Positions 36,261 through 44,976 of a stretch of DNA of 64,000 nucleotides are shown piece after piece. Source of the DNA: Sphingopyxis terrae subsp. terrae NBRC 15098 (lineage in GTDB: Bacteria > Pseudomonadota > Alphaproteobacteria > Sphingomonadales > Sphingomonadaceae). How positions within the stretch are numbered: position 1 is the first letter of the stretch; every line of letters begins with the position of its first letter. The stretch spans positions 2,799,001-2,863,000 of the forward strand of contig NZ_CP013342.1 of NCBI RefSeq assembly GCF_001610975.1. Direction: 5' to 3'. The notes under the pieces were generated by a model that had not been told where the DNA came from, did not search any database, and worked only from the letters and a program-made list of their open reading frames with translations. The position numbers were made by a program, and so were the translations under genes.

Positions 36261-37190
36261 GTGCCGAACCCGCGTTTCACCATCTTCACTCCCACCTACA
36301 ATCGCGCGCATACGCTGCCGCGGCTATATGCCAGTATCGTCGCGCAGGAGTTTCGGGATTTCGAATGGGTGATCGTCGACGACGGATCGATCGACTATAC
36401 GCGCGAATTGGTGGAAGGGTGGGCGTGCGAGGCCGATTTCCCGATTCGCTATTTTTATCAGTCGCACGGCCACAAAAAGACCGCCTATAACTATGGCATT
36501 CGCGAAGCGCGCGGAGAGTTGTTGGCTTGCTGGGATAGCGATGATGCCGCGTTGCCGCAAGCATTGCGGATTCTTCATGAGGAATGGCTTGCAATCCCCG
36601 ATGCAGAACGGACCGCCTACGTCGGCATAACGGGGCTATGTGCCTATGAGAACGGAACGGTCTTTGGCGACATTTACCCCCGCAGCCCCTATGACAGCAA
36701 TCCCGTGGAATCGACACTATGCGACGGTATCCGGGGCGACAAGTCGGGCTTCCAGCGCGTCGATGTCCTTCGTCAATTTCCTTTTCCCGAATTTATCGAG
36801 GGCCTCGTTCCCGAAGGCGTCGTCTGGAACGCGATCGCGCGCCATTACAAGACGCGCTATATCAACAAGGCCGTTCTGACCTATCATGTCGAACAGGATT
36901 CGATCATCAACAGCCGCAATACGGTGACGAAGATGCGCAGCATGGCGGTCGGGCGCGGCTATTACACTGCGGAGTTTCTGACGCACGACTGGCGCTGGTT
37001 CTTTCGGGCGCCGATCGAGGTTCTCAAGATCGCGGCGAACCATACGCGCTATGCTTGGCACATACGGCGGGGCGGACGAAAAGATGGCTTTCCGCCGAAG
37101 AGCGTCGGGGGATGGCTGTTGAAACTGCTCGCATGGCCTGCCGGATTTCTCAGCTTCCTTTATGACGAGTGCTGGTCGCCGCGGACTTGA
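36261..37190 (+). CDS. Glycosyltransferase family 2
   Basis: A 309-residue GT-A enzyme starting at GTG 36261. PRFTIFTPTYNRAHTLPRLY, FEWVIVDDGSIDYTRELVEG and AYNYGIREARGELLACWDSD (DXD-like CWDSDD) are the three signature blocks of family 2. The C-terminal part contains basic helices and a hydrophobic stretch (LLKLLAWPAGFLSFLYDE) that may touch the membrane. It should add one sugar to the lipid-linked repeat unit. Its 3' end overlaps the oppositely oriented family-4 gene by 31 bases. Confidence 0.9.
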   Translation: MPNPRFTIFTPTYNRAHTLPRLYASIVAQEFRDFEWVIVDDGSIDYTRELVEGWACEADFPIRYFYQSHGHKKTAYNYGIREARGELLACWDSDDAALPQALRILHEEWLAIPDAERTAYVGITGLCAYENGTVFGDIYPRSPYDSNPVESTLCDGIRGDKSGFQRVDVLRQFPFPEFIEGLVPEGVVWNAIARHYKTRYINKAVLTYHVEQDSIINSRNTVTKMRSMAVGRGYYTAEFLTHDWRWFFRAPIEVLKIAANHTRYAWHIRRGGRKDGFPPKSVGGWLLKLLAWPAGFLSFLYDECWSPRT

Positions 37191-38296
37191 TCGCCCGTGA
37201 CGCCCGCGAGCAACTCCGCCCACTGGGCCAGAATTCGGTCGAGCGAGTAGGTAGTTGTGACCTCGCGGGCGCGGTCAGACAGGTTTTTGCGTTGGCCCGC
37301 GTCGGCCATGAGTGATCGCAGCGCGCTCGAAAGCCGCGCGGTCTGATCGTTGTCGGGAAGCAGCAGAAGACGTTGGCCATTATGGCTGAGCTCCGCGGGG
37401 CCGGTCGGAACATCGAACGCCACCGAAGCCAAGCCGTGCGCCATGGCTTCGAGAAGGCTGTTGGGAAACCCTTCGAAGCTCGACGACATGATATAGATGT
37501 CGGCGCGCTCGTACCAAACGCCGAGATTGCCGGCGAACCCAGGCAGATATATCCTTTCCTCCAATCCCCTCGCCGAAACCGAGGCCTGCAACGCTGACTT
37601 CAATTGGCCGTTGCCTAACATGACAAGTGTCCAATCGGGATATTGATCCGCCAGCGAAGCAAAGGCGTCAATTGCGAGCTCGGGCCGTTTCCCGGCGTCC
37701 ATTCGACCAACCCAGAGAAGTATGCGCGTGGATGTGTCGGCCAGCAATGACGGCGGAACAGCAGGCTCCGCGTCCGTCATCGGCAGCAGCACTGGGTTTG
37801 CGATAATCGCTATCTGACTCCGCGGTACGTGTCGTCGCAGCCAGTCCGCCGTACCCTGCGTTTGCGCGACCAGCGCCGCAGCGAACGGGTAGGTCAGGCG
37901 ACGCAAAAGGCGATAGGAGCGGGGTAGAGGCGGCGCGAGAAGGGGGGGGTAGGTCCGTTCGCAAGCGATGACGGGCACCCGGGTTCCCATCGCGGCCAGA
38001 ATCGCCGCGACGTTCACATGAGGTAGAAATGAAACAATGACATCGGGGCCGAGGCTCCTTATAAACCGGCGCAACATCATGAGCCGGCTTAGCCGTCCGG
38101 CGGCCGGCTCGCAATGATCGGAGAGAAAATCGAGTTGAACTGCCGCTGACAATGGATAGACGCACTCCCCGCGCGCCGAAAAAGTCGGCATCAAGGTAAC
38201 GCCGTGTCCGCGCGCCGTCCACGCATTAGCGAGCAGCGCCGCCACCCGTTCTGCACCGCCTCCCTGCATTGAAGATACCAGAAATAATATTTTCAT
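37160..38296 (-). CDS. Glycosyltransferase family 4
   Basis: A 378-residue GT-B enzyme. MKILFLVSSMQGGGAERVAA is the classic N-terminus of family 4; later RILLWVGRMDAGKRPELAID (donor-domain start), YLPGFAGNLGVWYERADIYI and MSSSFEGFPNSLLEAMAHGL (E-x7-E motif) follow. It transfers a sugar from a nucleotide donor with retention. The gene runs against the flanking glycan genes: convergent with the family-2 gene (31-base overlap) and divergent from the EpsG-like gene, with only 42 AT-rich bases between the two starts. Confidence 0.92.
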   Translation of the reverse strand: MKILFLVSSMQGGGAERVAALLANAWTARGHGVTLMPTFSARGECVYPLSAAVQLDFLSDHCEPAAGRLSRLMMLRRFIRSLGPDVIVSFLPHVNVAAILAAMGTRVPVIACERTYPPLLAPPLPRSYRLLRRLTYPFAAALVAQTQGTADWLRRHVPRSQIAIIANPVLLPMTDAEPAVPPSLLADTSTRILLWVGRMDAGKRPELAIDAFASLADQYPDWTLVMLGNGQLKSALQASVSARGLEERIYLPGFAGNLGVWYERADIYIMSSSFEGFPNSLLEAMAHGLASVAFDVPTGPAELSHNGQRLLLLPDNDQTARLSSALRSLMADAGQRKNLSDRAREVTTTYSLDRILAQWAELLAGVTGDQVRGDQHSS

Positions 38297-38338
38297 TTCA
38301 GTGCCTTGGGTTATAAATAATTAATTGGTAGTCCTCAT

Positions 38339-39355
38339 ATGAACAATCGATCACATTATCAAGGGACTCTTCCGACTGATTACCGATACTATATTCTACC
38401 CCTCATATTGGCAGTTATAATTTCCTTGCTACCATGGCCGGACATTATTCTGTCTGGAACGCGCGGCGTTCTTATTGATAGGGAGGTCTATATTCAAAAG
38501 ATTATTTATAGAGATAATCTTTTGAACTATTTTCATTTCAATAGTTACGTCGACTATTTCACGTCCGAATATTCTTGGTGGTTTCTGATGAAGCTTCTGG
38601 AAGACGGCCGACTCCCTGTTGACTATGAAACTATTTTTCAGATCATATCGACGCTTTTTCTCGTCACAGCGGCATTAATTGTCTACCGCCGCGGCGGGCT
38701 GCTTCCGTTGGTCTTCTTGGCCAATCCTCTCGTTTTCGAACTGGCCTATTCGCAGCTTCGTTCCGCGTTGGCGATCAGCATCCTTTATCTCGTCTACCTG
38801 TTTTTCCGGCGGTCGACCTATATCGCGATCGCGCTATGCCTTTTTGCCGCGACGATCCACACGACAATGGTCATTTTTCTGGCAATCTACATTCTATGTA
38901 TCATGACCGCTGACGAAGGCGGGCGTTTGTCGCGCTGGCCGCTGGAAGTTCGCCTTGCCCTCGTCTTGGGCGCCGGCGTCGTCATGGGGCTGGCGATCGG
39001 GCCGTTGCGGGAAACTCTCCTCAACCTGATCGGCGACCGCCGCGCCGAGTATCTCGACCTTGCGGCCAGCCCCCTCTATCTCAGCTTCTGGGTCGGGCTC
39101 CTCGGCCTGTTTCTTCTCGATTTTCGGCACACCTTCCGTTCGGTCGAAGGCCGGTTTTCGCTATTCATTCTGTCGTTGGTGACGGTGAATGTGTTTACCG
39201 GCGGCTATTCCCAACGCTTTCTGGCCCTCGGATACCCCTTTGTCATCGCCACGATTTTCCTTGCTCGACCGTCGTTGAAGTCATTCGCGATTCCGGCGCT
39301 TTCCATCTACATGGTCGCGCAATGGATCTATTATTTCAACGGCTTTGCGGGGTAA
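38339..39355 (+). CDS. EpsG-like membrane protein, probable polysaccharide polymerase
   Basis: A 338-residue polytopic protein. About ten hydrophobic helices are spread along the length (IILPLILAVIISLLPWPDII; IISTLFLVTAALIVYRRGGL; FVIATIFLARPSLKSFAIPA and others). The 'FANPLVFELAYSQLRSALAISILYLVYLFF' region, with NPL and the Q-R-(S/A)-ALAIS motif, matches EpsG-family polymerases. This family replaces Wzy in several exopolysaccharide systems. The first 150 bases and the spacer before it are clearly AT-rich compared with neighbours, suggesting a different origin. The substrate repeat unit is unknown. Confidence 0.75.
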   Translation: MNNRSHYQGTLPTDYRYYILPLILAVIISLLPWPDIILSGTRGVLIDREVYIQKIIYRDNLLNYFHFNSYVDYFTSEYSWWFLMKLLEDGRLPVDYETIFQIISTLFLVTAALIVYRRGGLLPLVFLANPLVFELAYSQLRSALAISILYLVYLFFRRSTYIAIALCLFAATIHTTMVIFLAIYILCIMTADEGGRLSRWPLEVRLALVLGAGVVMGLAIGPLRETLLNLIGDRRAEYLDLAASPLYLSFWVGLLGLFLLDFRHTFRSVEGRFSLFILSLVTVNVFTGGYSQRFLALGYPFVIATIFLARPSLKSFAIPALSIYMVAQWIYYFNGFAG

Positions 39356-39364
39356 TCCTGCCCG

Positions 39365-40501
39365 GTGCGACATGTGCTTCACATCATCACCGGCCTCGGA
39401 TCCGGGGGGGCCGAGCGGTCGCTGTTCAACCTGGCCGCGGCGGGTCCGGATGCCGGATTTGTCCATAGCGTCGTCTCGCTCGCGGACCACGGTCACTACG
39501 GGCCGCTGCTGAGGCAGCGGGGCGTCGCCGTCGCGGCGTTCGACATGCCGGGCGTCGCCGGACTTCCCGGCGCACTCGTCCGCATTCGGACCCTGACACG
39601 GCGCAAGCGTCCCGACATCGTCCAAGGATGGATGCCGCACGGCAACCTGATTGCAACGGCCGCCGCCGCGATGGCGGGCCGGCCGGTCGGCCTGGCGTGG
39701 AATATCCGCCAGTCGCTTTATGATTTGCGGGACGAAAAGCTGGCAACGCAATGGATCATTCGGGCCCTGAAAGGGCTGTCCGGCCGACCCGATGCGATCC
39801 TCTATAACAGCCATCAGGCGCGTGCGCACCACGAGGCACTCGGGTTCGCCCCAGCGCACGGCCGCGTAATTCCTAACGGCTTTAATACCGGGCGATGGAA
39901 ACCCGACGTGCATCGCCGCGCGGCGCTGCGCTCCGCGCTCGGCATTGGCGATGCCGCGCCGCTGGCGGGATTCGTTGGGCGGTTTCACGCGCTCAAGGAT
40001 GTGCCCGCCTTCATGGAAGCGGCCGCGATCGCGATGGCAGAGAATCCGCAGTTGCATTTCGTCATGGTCGGCGACGGACTGGCACGCGACAATGCAGCGC
40101 TGACACCGCTGTTCGCCGCGCTGCCGCCGCAGCGGTTTCATGCGCTGGGGCCGCGCGACGATATAGAGGCGATCTTGCCCGCGATGGACTTTTTCTGCCT
40201 GTCGTCGATAAGCGAGGCGTTTCCGAACGTGGTGGGGGAGGCGATGGCGAGCGGCCTGCCGTGCATCGCCACCGACGTTGGTGATTGTGCGCGGCTGATC
40301 GATGGACATGGGCGGATCGTCCCGCGCGGCGACCCTGCGGCGATGGCCGCGGCGATAAGCGACCTGGCGCGGATGGATGTTGCGCGCCGCGCTGAAATCG
40401 GCAAAGCGGCTCGGGCGCGGATCGAGGCCGGCTACAGCCTGCGGGCTACTGTCGATGCCTATACCCAACTCTATGATTCGATGATGAAAAGAGACGTTTG
40501 A
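39365..40501 (+). CDS. Glycosyltransferase family 4
   Basis: A 378-residue GT-B enzyme starting at GTG 39365. RHVLHIITGLGSGGAERSLF is the N-terminal signature; the donor half begins near GFVGRFHALKDVPAFMEAAA and has the FFCLSSISEAFPNVVGEAMA (E-x7-E) motif and SGLPCIATDVGDCARLI. It is nine bases after the EpsG-like gene and its stop overlaps the AsnB-like start by one base, placing these three in one operon. No ribosome site at ideal distance is visible; coupling to the upstream gene is likely. Confidence 0.9.
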   Translation: MRHVLHIITGLGSGGAERSLFNLAAAGPDAGFVHSVVSLADHGHYGPLLRQRGVAVAAFDMPGVAGLPGALVRIRTLTRRKRPDIVQGWMPHGNLIATAAAAMAGRPVGLAWNIRQSLYDLRDEKLATQWIIRALKGLSGRPDAILYNSHQARAHHEALGFAPAHGRVIPNGFNTGRWKPDVHRRAALRSALGIGDAAPLAGFVGRFHALKDVPAFMEAAAIAMAENPQLHFVMVGDGLARDNAALTPLFAALPPQRFHALGPRDDIEAILPAMDFFCLSSISEAFPNVVGEAMASGLPCIATDVGDCARLIDGHGRIVPRGDPAAMAAAISDLARMDVARRAEIGKAARARIEAGYSLRATVDAYTQLYDSMMKRDV

Positions 40502-42444
40502 TGTGTGGTTTTGCGGGGTTCCTCGACCGGGGCGGATTTGCCGACGGCGAGGCGGTGCTGCGGCGGATGGCCGATACGATCGCGCATCGGGGCCCCGACA
40601 GCGATGGCTATTGGGTCGATGGCGAGGCGGGGATCGCGCTGGCGCACCGCCGGCTCGCCATCATCGACCTGTCGCCCGCGGGACATCAGCCGATGGCGAG
40701 CCACGACGGTCGCTATGTCCTAAGCTATAATGGCGAGATTTATAACCACCTCGACCTCCGTCGCGAGTTGGAGGCGGCAGGCCCGATCGCATGGCGCGGC
40801 CATTCGGATACTGAGACGCTGCTCCAGGGTTTTTCCAAGTGGGGCGTTGTCGGCACCCTCGAGCGCGCGAACGGAATGTTCGCGCTCGCGCTGTGGGATC
40901 GGGGCGAACGCAAGCTGTTCCTCGCGCGCGACCGCATGGGCGAAAAGCCGCTTTATTACGGCCTGCAGGGTGGGACGCTGCTGTTCGGTTCGGAGCTTAA
41001 GGCGCTGCGCCAGCATCCCGCGTGGCAGGGCGAGGTTGATCGCGACGTGTTGACGCTTTTCCTGCGCCACAATTATGTGCCCGGCCCCTATTCGATCTAT
41101 CGCGGGATCGCCAAACTGCCGCCTGCGCACTATCTGGAAATCGGCCTCGACGACGACCAGCTGCCCGACCCGGTCGCCTTTTGGGACATTGCCGAAAAGG
41201 CGCAGAACGGGCGCGCGCAGCCATTTGCGGGGGCGCCCGACGCCGCCGTCGACGCGCTCGAAGATTTGCTGCTCGACGCGGTCGGCATGCGGATGGCGGC
41301 CGACGTTCCGCTCGGCGCCTTTCTATCGGGCGGCTATGATTCGAGCACGGTTGTCGCGTTGATGCAGCGCCAATCGGCGCGCCCGGTAAAGACGTTCTCG
41401 ATCGGCTTTTCCGAAGAGGAGTATGACGAAGCCCATCATGCGAAGCGGGTCGCGGCGCACCTCGGCACCGATCATACCGAACTTTATGTAACGCCGCAGG
41501 ACGCGCTCGACCAGATCCCGATACTGCCTCACCATTGGGACGAGCCCTTCGCCGATTCCTCGCAGATGCCAACGCTGCTGGTCAGTCGACTCGCCCGGTC
41601 TGAGGTCACGGTCAGTTTATCGGGCGATGGCGGCGACGAACTTTTCTGCGGTTATACGCGCTATACGCAGGGCTACGACATATGGCGGCGCCTCGGCCGA
41701 ATGCCACGCGCGGTTCGCAAGCTGGCCGCGGGCGCGCTGCGCCTGACCCCGGCGGATCTCATCGACGGCACCATGAAGATGGCCCCCGCGCGGCTGCGCA
41801 AGATGGCGGTCGGCGACCGGTTGCTGAAGGTGGCCGACATTCTGGATGTCGAACAGGCTGAGGATTTCTATCGCTCGCTCGTTTCGCATTCAAAGGACCC
41901 GGCCGCGCTGGTGCCGGGCGCGCATGAACCACCTACAATTCTCACGACGCCCGACCACGATTGGCCCGCCCAGGGCGATTTTCGCGACCGGATGATGTAT
42001 CTCGATATGCGCTCCTATCTTCCCGACGACATTTTGGTGAAGTTGGATCGAGCTAGCATGGCGGTCAGTCTGGAATCGCGCGTGCCGCTGCTCGATCATC
42101 GCGTCGTCGAATTCGCGCTTTCCCTCCCGCTGAAATACAAGCTGCGCGGCGGTGAAGCGAAGTGGTCACTTCGCCAGTTGCTTTATCGTTATGTCCCGCG
42201 CGAAATGATGGAGCGGCCCAAGATGGGATTCGGTGTTCCGATCGAACACTGGCTGCGAGGCCCGCTTCGATCGTGGGCCGACGACATGTTGGCGCCCGAC
42301 CGCCTGAAGCGCGAAGGTTATTTCAACGCCGATGCGATCGGCCGCCTATGGTCCGATACGCGTAGCGGCCGACGCCGAATGCACTATTATGTGTGGGACA
42401 TATTGATGTTCCAGGCGTGGCTGGACGCTCAATCGACCGCTTGA
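40501..42444 (+). CDS. asnB: Asparagine synthase (glutamine-hydrolysing) family amidotransferase
   Basis: A 647-residue protein. Cys2 (MCGFAGF) is the glutaminase nucleophile. The N-terminal Ntn domain contains the RGPDSDGYWV, HRRLAIIDLSPAGHQPM and NGEIYNH motifs. The C-terminal synthetase domain has the PP-loop SGGYDSS (about residue 278), SIGFSEEEYDEAHHAKRVAA and LSGDGGDELFCGYTRY. It may make asparagine, but its place between a glycosyltransferase gene and another glycosyltransferase gene suggests amidation of a uronic acid, as for other polysaccharide-linked AsnB homologues (for example WbpS-like). The Tyr in SGGYDSS replaces the usual Leu/Ile. The start at 40501 leaves Cys at position 2, as required. 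Confidence 0.9.
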   Translation: MCGFAGFLDRGGFADGEAVLRRMADTIAHRGPDSDGYWVDGEAGIALAHRRLAIIDLSPAGHQPMASHDGRYVLSYNGEIYNHLDLRRELEAAGPIAWRGHSDTETLLQGFSKWGVVGTLERANGMFALALWDRGERKLFLARDRMGEKPLYYGLQGGTLLFGSELKALRQHPAWQGEVDRDVLTLFLRHNYVPGPYSIYRGIAKLPPAHYLEIGLDDDQLPDPVAFWDIAEKAQNGRAQPFAGAPDAAVDALEDLLLDAVGMRMAADVPLGAFLSGGYDSSTVVALMQRQSARPVKTFSIGFSEEEYDEAHHAKRVAAHLGTDHTELYVTPQDALDQIPILPHHWDEPFADSSQMPTLLVSRLARSEVTVSLSGDGGDELFCGYTRYTQGYDIWRRLGRMPRAVRKLAAGALRLTPADLIDGTMKMAPARLRKMAVGDRLLKVADILDVEQAEDFYRSLVSHSKDPAALVPGAHEPPTILTTPDHDWPAQGDFRDRMMYLDMRSYLPDDILVKLDRASMAVSLESRVPLLDHRVVEFALSLPLKYKLRGGEAKWSLRQLLYRYVPREMMERPKMGFGVPIEHWLRGPLRSWADDMLAPDRLKREGYFNADAIGRLWSDTRSGRRRMHYYVWDILMFQAWLDAQSTA

Positions 42445-42482
42445 AATTCGGTGTGGCATCGTCCGGCTGCATATCCAAACGT

Positions 42483-43625
42483 TCAGCGGCGGCGATTTTC
42501 GGTTTCGCGGTAGATTTCAAGATGCCGCATGGTCACATCGCGGATGTCGAAGAAGGCCTCAGCGTGTTGTCGAGCGGCTTTTCCCATAGCAACACAGCGA
42601 TCGCGGTCGAGAATCAGCCGTTCGAGCGTGTTTGCAAGCGCCGCGGCATCCTTGGCCGGACTAAGAAGTCCGGTAACCCCGTCGATGATCGCATCGCGGC
42701 ATCCCGGAACATCGCTCGTTACCGACGCGCGCCCCGCAGCCGATGCATCTATGATCGTCTTGGGAAATCCCTCGCGATAAGAGGGGAGGGCGACGATGTG
42801 GAGCGCCGCCAGCATCGACGCAATGTCTCGCGTATAGGGCCGCCATTCAATCGCGCCGTCGGCAACCCAGGCATCGAGTTCAGCCGGCGTCACCGAGGTC
42901 GGATTGATCGGGTCGGGATCGCCGATCAAAATGAAACGGGCATTGTGGCCGCGGTCGCGAATTTGCGTGGCGGCTTCGACAAATTCATATACACCTTTGT
43001 CGCGGAGCAGGCGGGCCGGGAGGCCCACGATGGTGGTTGAGTCAGCAGGATGAGGGTGCATTGGGATCGCGCCAAGATCAACGCCGGAGCCGCCAATCAT
43101 GTAAATGGTCGCCTTGTCGAGTCGTGCAAATTGGACCATCCGGGCGTCGTCGCGGTTCTGAAAGATGAAGCTGGCGTCGCGGCGGTTGAGTCCGAGGTTC
43201 ATGAACCGGTTGATAAGGCGGCGCAGCATCGCCTTCGACCGCGTTGTCGCACCCGTATAGACATAGCCGAGCCCCGACACGGCACCGACGATCGGAATAC
43301 CAAGAATCCGCGAGGCGATTCCCGCATGGAGGATACATTTGAGCGCGATCGCGTGGATAACCGCAGGGGCTGTGCTCCGAGCGATATGAAATGCGCTGGT
43401 GAAGGTTCGAATTTCGGCCATTATCGCCATACCGCTGCGATCGATCTTCCACTCGACCCAGCGGGCCCCGCACGCCTCGATCGTCGCCACCGCCGGTGAG
43501 GCGGGACAGGCAACGACCGCCTCATAGCCGGCCGCGATCGCGCCTTCGACCAGATTCAACCGGTGCGACACGAAGAAGGGGGCGTCGCCGACGAAGAAGA
43601 GGATCGTATTGCGGAGGGGTGTCAT
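42483..43625 (-). CDS. Glycosyltransferase family 4
   Basis: A 380-residue GT-B enzyme of the WbnK/PglA-like type. The acceptor half starts TILFFVGDAPFFVSHRLNLV and includes IVGAVSGLGYVYTGA. The donor half has IVGLPARLLRDKGVYEFVEA, and the E-x7-E motif in LPSYREGFPKTIIDASAAGR. This subgroup commonly adds a sugar to the first lipid-linked residue, consistent with its position four bases downstream of the initiating transferase gene. The start at 43625 (MTPLRNTILF) is preferred over an upstream frame that overlaps the transferase. Confidence 0.9.
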   Translation of the reverse strand: MTPLRNTILFFVGDAPFFVSHRLNLVEGAIAAGYEAVVACPASPAVATIEACGARWVEWKIDRSGMAIMAEIRTFTSAFHIARSTAPAVIHAIALKCILHAGIASRILGIPIVGAVSGLGYVYTGATTRSKAMLRRLINRFMNLGLNRRDASFIFQNRDDARMVQFARLDKATIYMIGGSGVDLGAIPMHPHPADSTTIVGLPARLLRDKGVYEFVEAATQIRDRGHNARFILIGDPDPINPTSVTPAELDAWVADGAIEWRPYTRDIASMLAALHIVALPSYREGFPKTIIDASAAGRASVTSDVPGCRDAIIDGVTGLLSPAKDAAALANTLERLILDRDRCVAMGKAARQHAEAFFDIRDVTMRHLEIYRETENRRR

Positions 43626-43629
43626 CGGG

Positions 43630-44871
43630 TCAGGGCCGATCAGGCGCCGCGACACGGTCGCCGCCGCCGCGTCCGCGCGCAGTCGCAAGGATGATGCGAA
43701 GATCGAGCAGCAAAGATCGCAGCATCTTGTATCGATAGTCGGCCCGCGCCAGCACAAGCGGCTGACTCATATCGATTGCACGTATCTGGGCATAGCCGGT
43801 GATACCGGGCTTTAATGTGTAAACACCGAGCGCTTCGCGCGCTTCCACGAGCTCGGTCTGTGAGTAAAGGCAAGGGCGGGGCCCCACGAGCGTCATCGTT
43901 CCGCGCAGCAAGTTGATGGCCTGCGGCAGCTCGTCGAGCTTCGTCCTGCGGAGGAAAGCGCCAAGCCGGGTAACCGCGCTCGCGCTGACCTCGTGCGTTC
44001 CGGCCGAGGCGGTACCGTGTTTCATCGTCCGGAACTTATACAGGGTGAAAGGTGCTTGCGCGGCGCCAACGCGCTCCTGCGCGAAAATTGCGGGACCCGG
44101 GCTATCGAGTCGGATGGCGACCCAGATCGCAGCAAAAACCGGAGCCAAGAGCAGCATGATTGCCAGCGCTACGCCAATGTCCAGCATGCGGGTCAATGCG
44201 CGATAGAGCAAAGCATCCGAAAGATCGTCGGTCAGGATTTCGGGATGAGGCAGAGCATGCGCCGGCCCGAGTGCATAATCCGCGAGGCTTTGTGCCGAGG
44301 TGGTGGGCTTGAGCATCTTGAACATTGCGAAAAAGGCGCTGCCCACCGCGGGACCGAACGCTGCGAGCATGCGCAGCTTTTCGCCAAAATAGCCGCCATC
44401 GTGGAAATATCCGATGTGGACGTTGTCGAGCCGCTTCCCGACCAACTCACGGATCGCCTGTACTCCCATCGCTTTACTCACCGCATAGGGCGACTGGTCG
44501 TCTTCGTCGAGCGAGAGGATTGATGCAATATTGAGAAAGCGACGGCCGTTCATGCGTTTAAATTCATTTGCGATCCGCATCGCGAAATCGACGTTTACCT
44601 CGATGAAATCGGCGAGCGATCCACGCGTGTCGTTGTTGCGGACGGCGAGATGGACAAGGGTGTCGCACGCAGTCAGTCCCGCGAGCGCGTCATAGCTAGC
44701 GACTTCCACGTGAGGCTGATCGGTAAACAACTTACGCAGCGTATCGAGGTCGCGACCGACAGCGAGCACAGTACGGCCCCCGCGTGCGAGTAACGGCACA
44801 AGATGCCGACCCACATTCCCAGAGGCTCCGGTGACAATGAAATCATAGGGACGCAAAGAGGCGATTGTCAT
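43630..44871 (-). CDS. Fused NAD-dependent SDR epimerase and monotopic phosphosugar transferase
   Basis: A 413-residue fusion. The N-terminal domain (about 1-210) is an SDR: IVTGASGNVGRHLVPLLARG (cofactor loop) and SPYAVSKAMG (YxxxK). The C-terminal domain (about 225-405) is a bacterial sugar transferase (PF02397). It contains the re-entrant hydrophobic helix LDIGVALAIMLLLAPVFAAI, 'DSPGPAIFAQERVG', YKFRTMK, TKLDELPQAINLLRG, LVGPRP and PGITGYAQI. Such enzymes start repeat-unit synthesis by moving a phosphosugar onto undecaprenyl phosphate. The SDR half probably prepares the donor (for example a 4-keto reduction or 4-epimerisation) next to the 4,6-dehydratase encoded upstream. The start at 44871 (MTIASLRPYD) is used. 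Confidence 0.87.
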   Translation of the reverse strand: MTIASLRPYDFIVTGASGNVGRHLVPLLARGGRTVLAVGRDLDTLRKLFTDQPHVEVASYDALAGLTACDTLVHLAVRNNDTRGSLADFIEVNVDFAMRIANEFKRMNGRRFLNIASILSLDEDDQSPYAVSKAMGVQAIRELVGKRLDNVHIGYFHDGGYFGEKLRMLAAFGPAVGSAFFAMFKMLKPTTSAQSLADYALGPAHALPHPEILTDDLSDALLYRALTRMLDIGVALAIMLLLAPVFAAIWVAIRLDSPGPAIFAQERVGAAQAPFTLYKFRTMKHGTASAGTHEVSASAVTRLGAFLRRTKLDELPQAINLLRGTMTLVGPRPCLYSQTELVEAREALGVYTLKPGITGYAQIRAIDMSQPLVLARADYRYKMLRSLLLDLRIILATARGRGGGDRVAAPDRP

Positions 44872-44976
44872 TATGCTTCTTCGAAGGCTGGACGATCGGA
44901 ACGGCAGCCGAGGTGACGGGCAATGGGCGTCCAACCAGCCGTGCCGCGGCGTGTCAACCGCTATCGCCTGGCCCGA

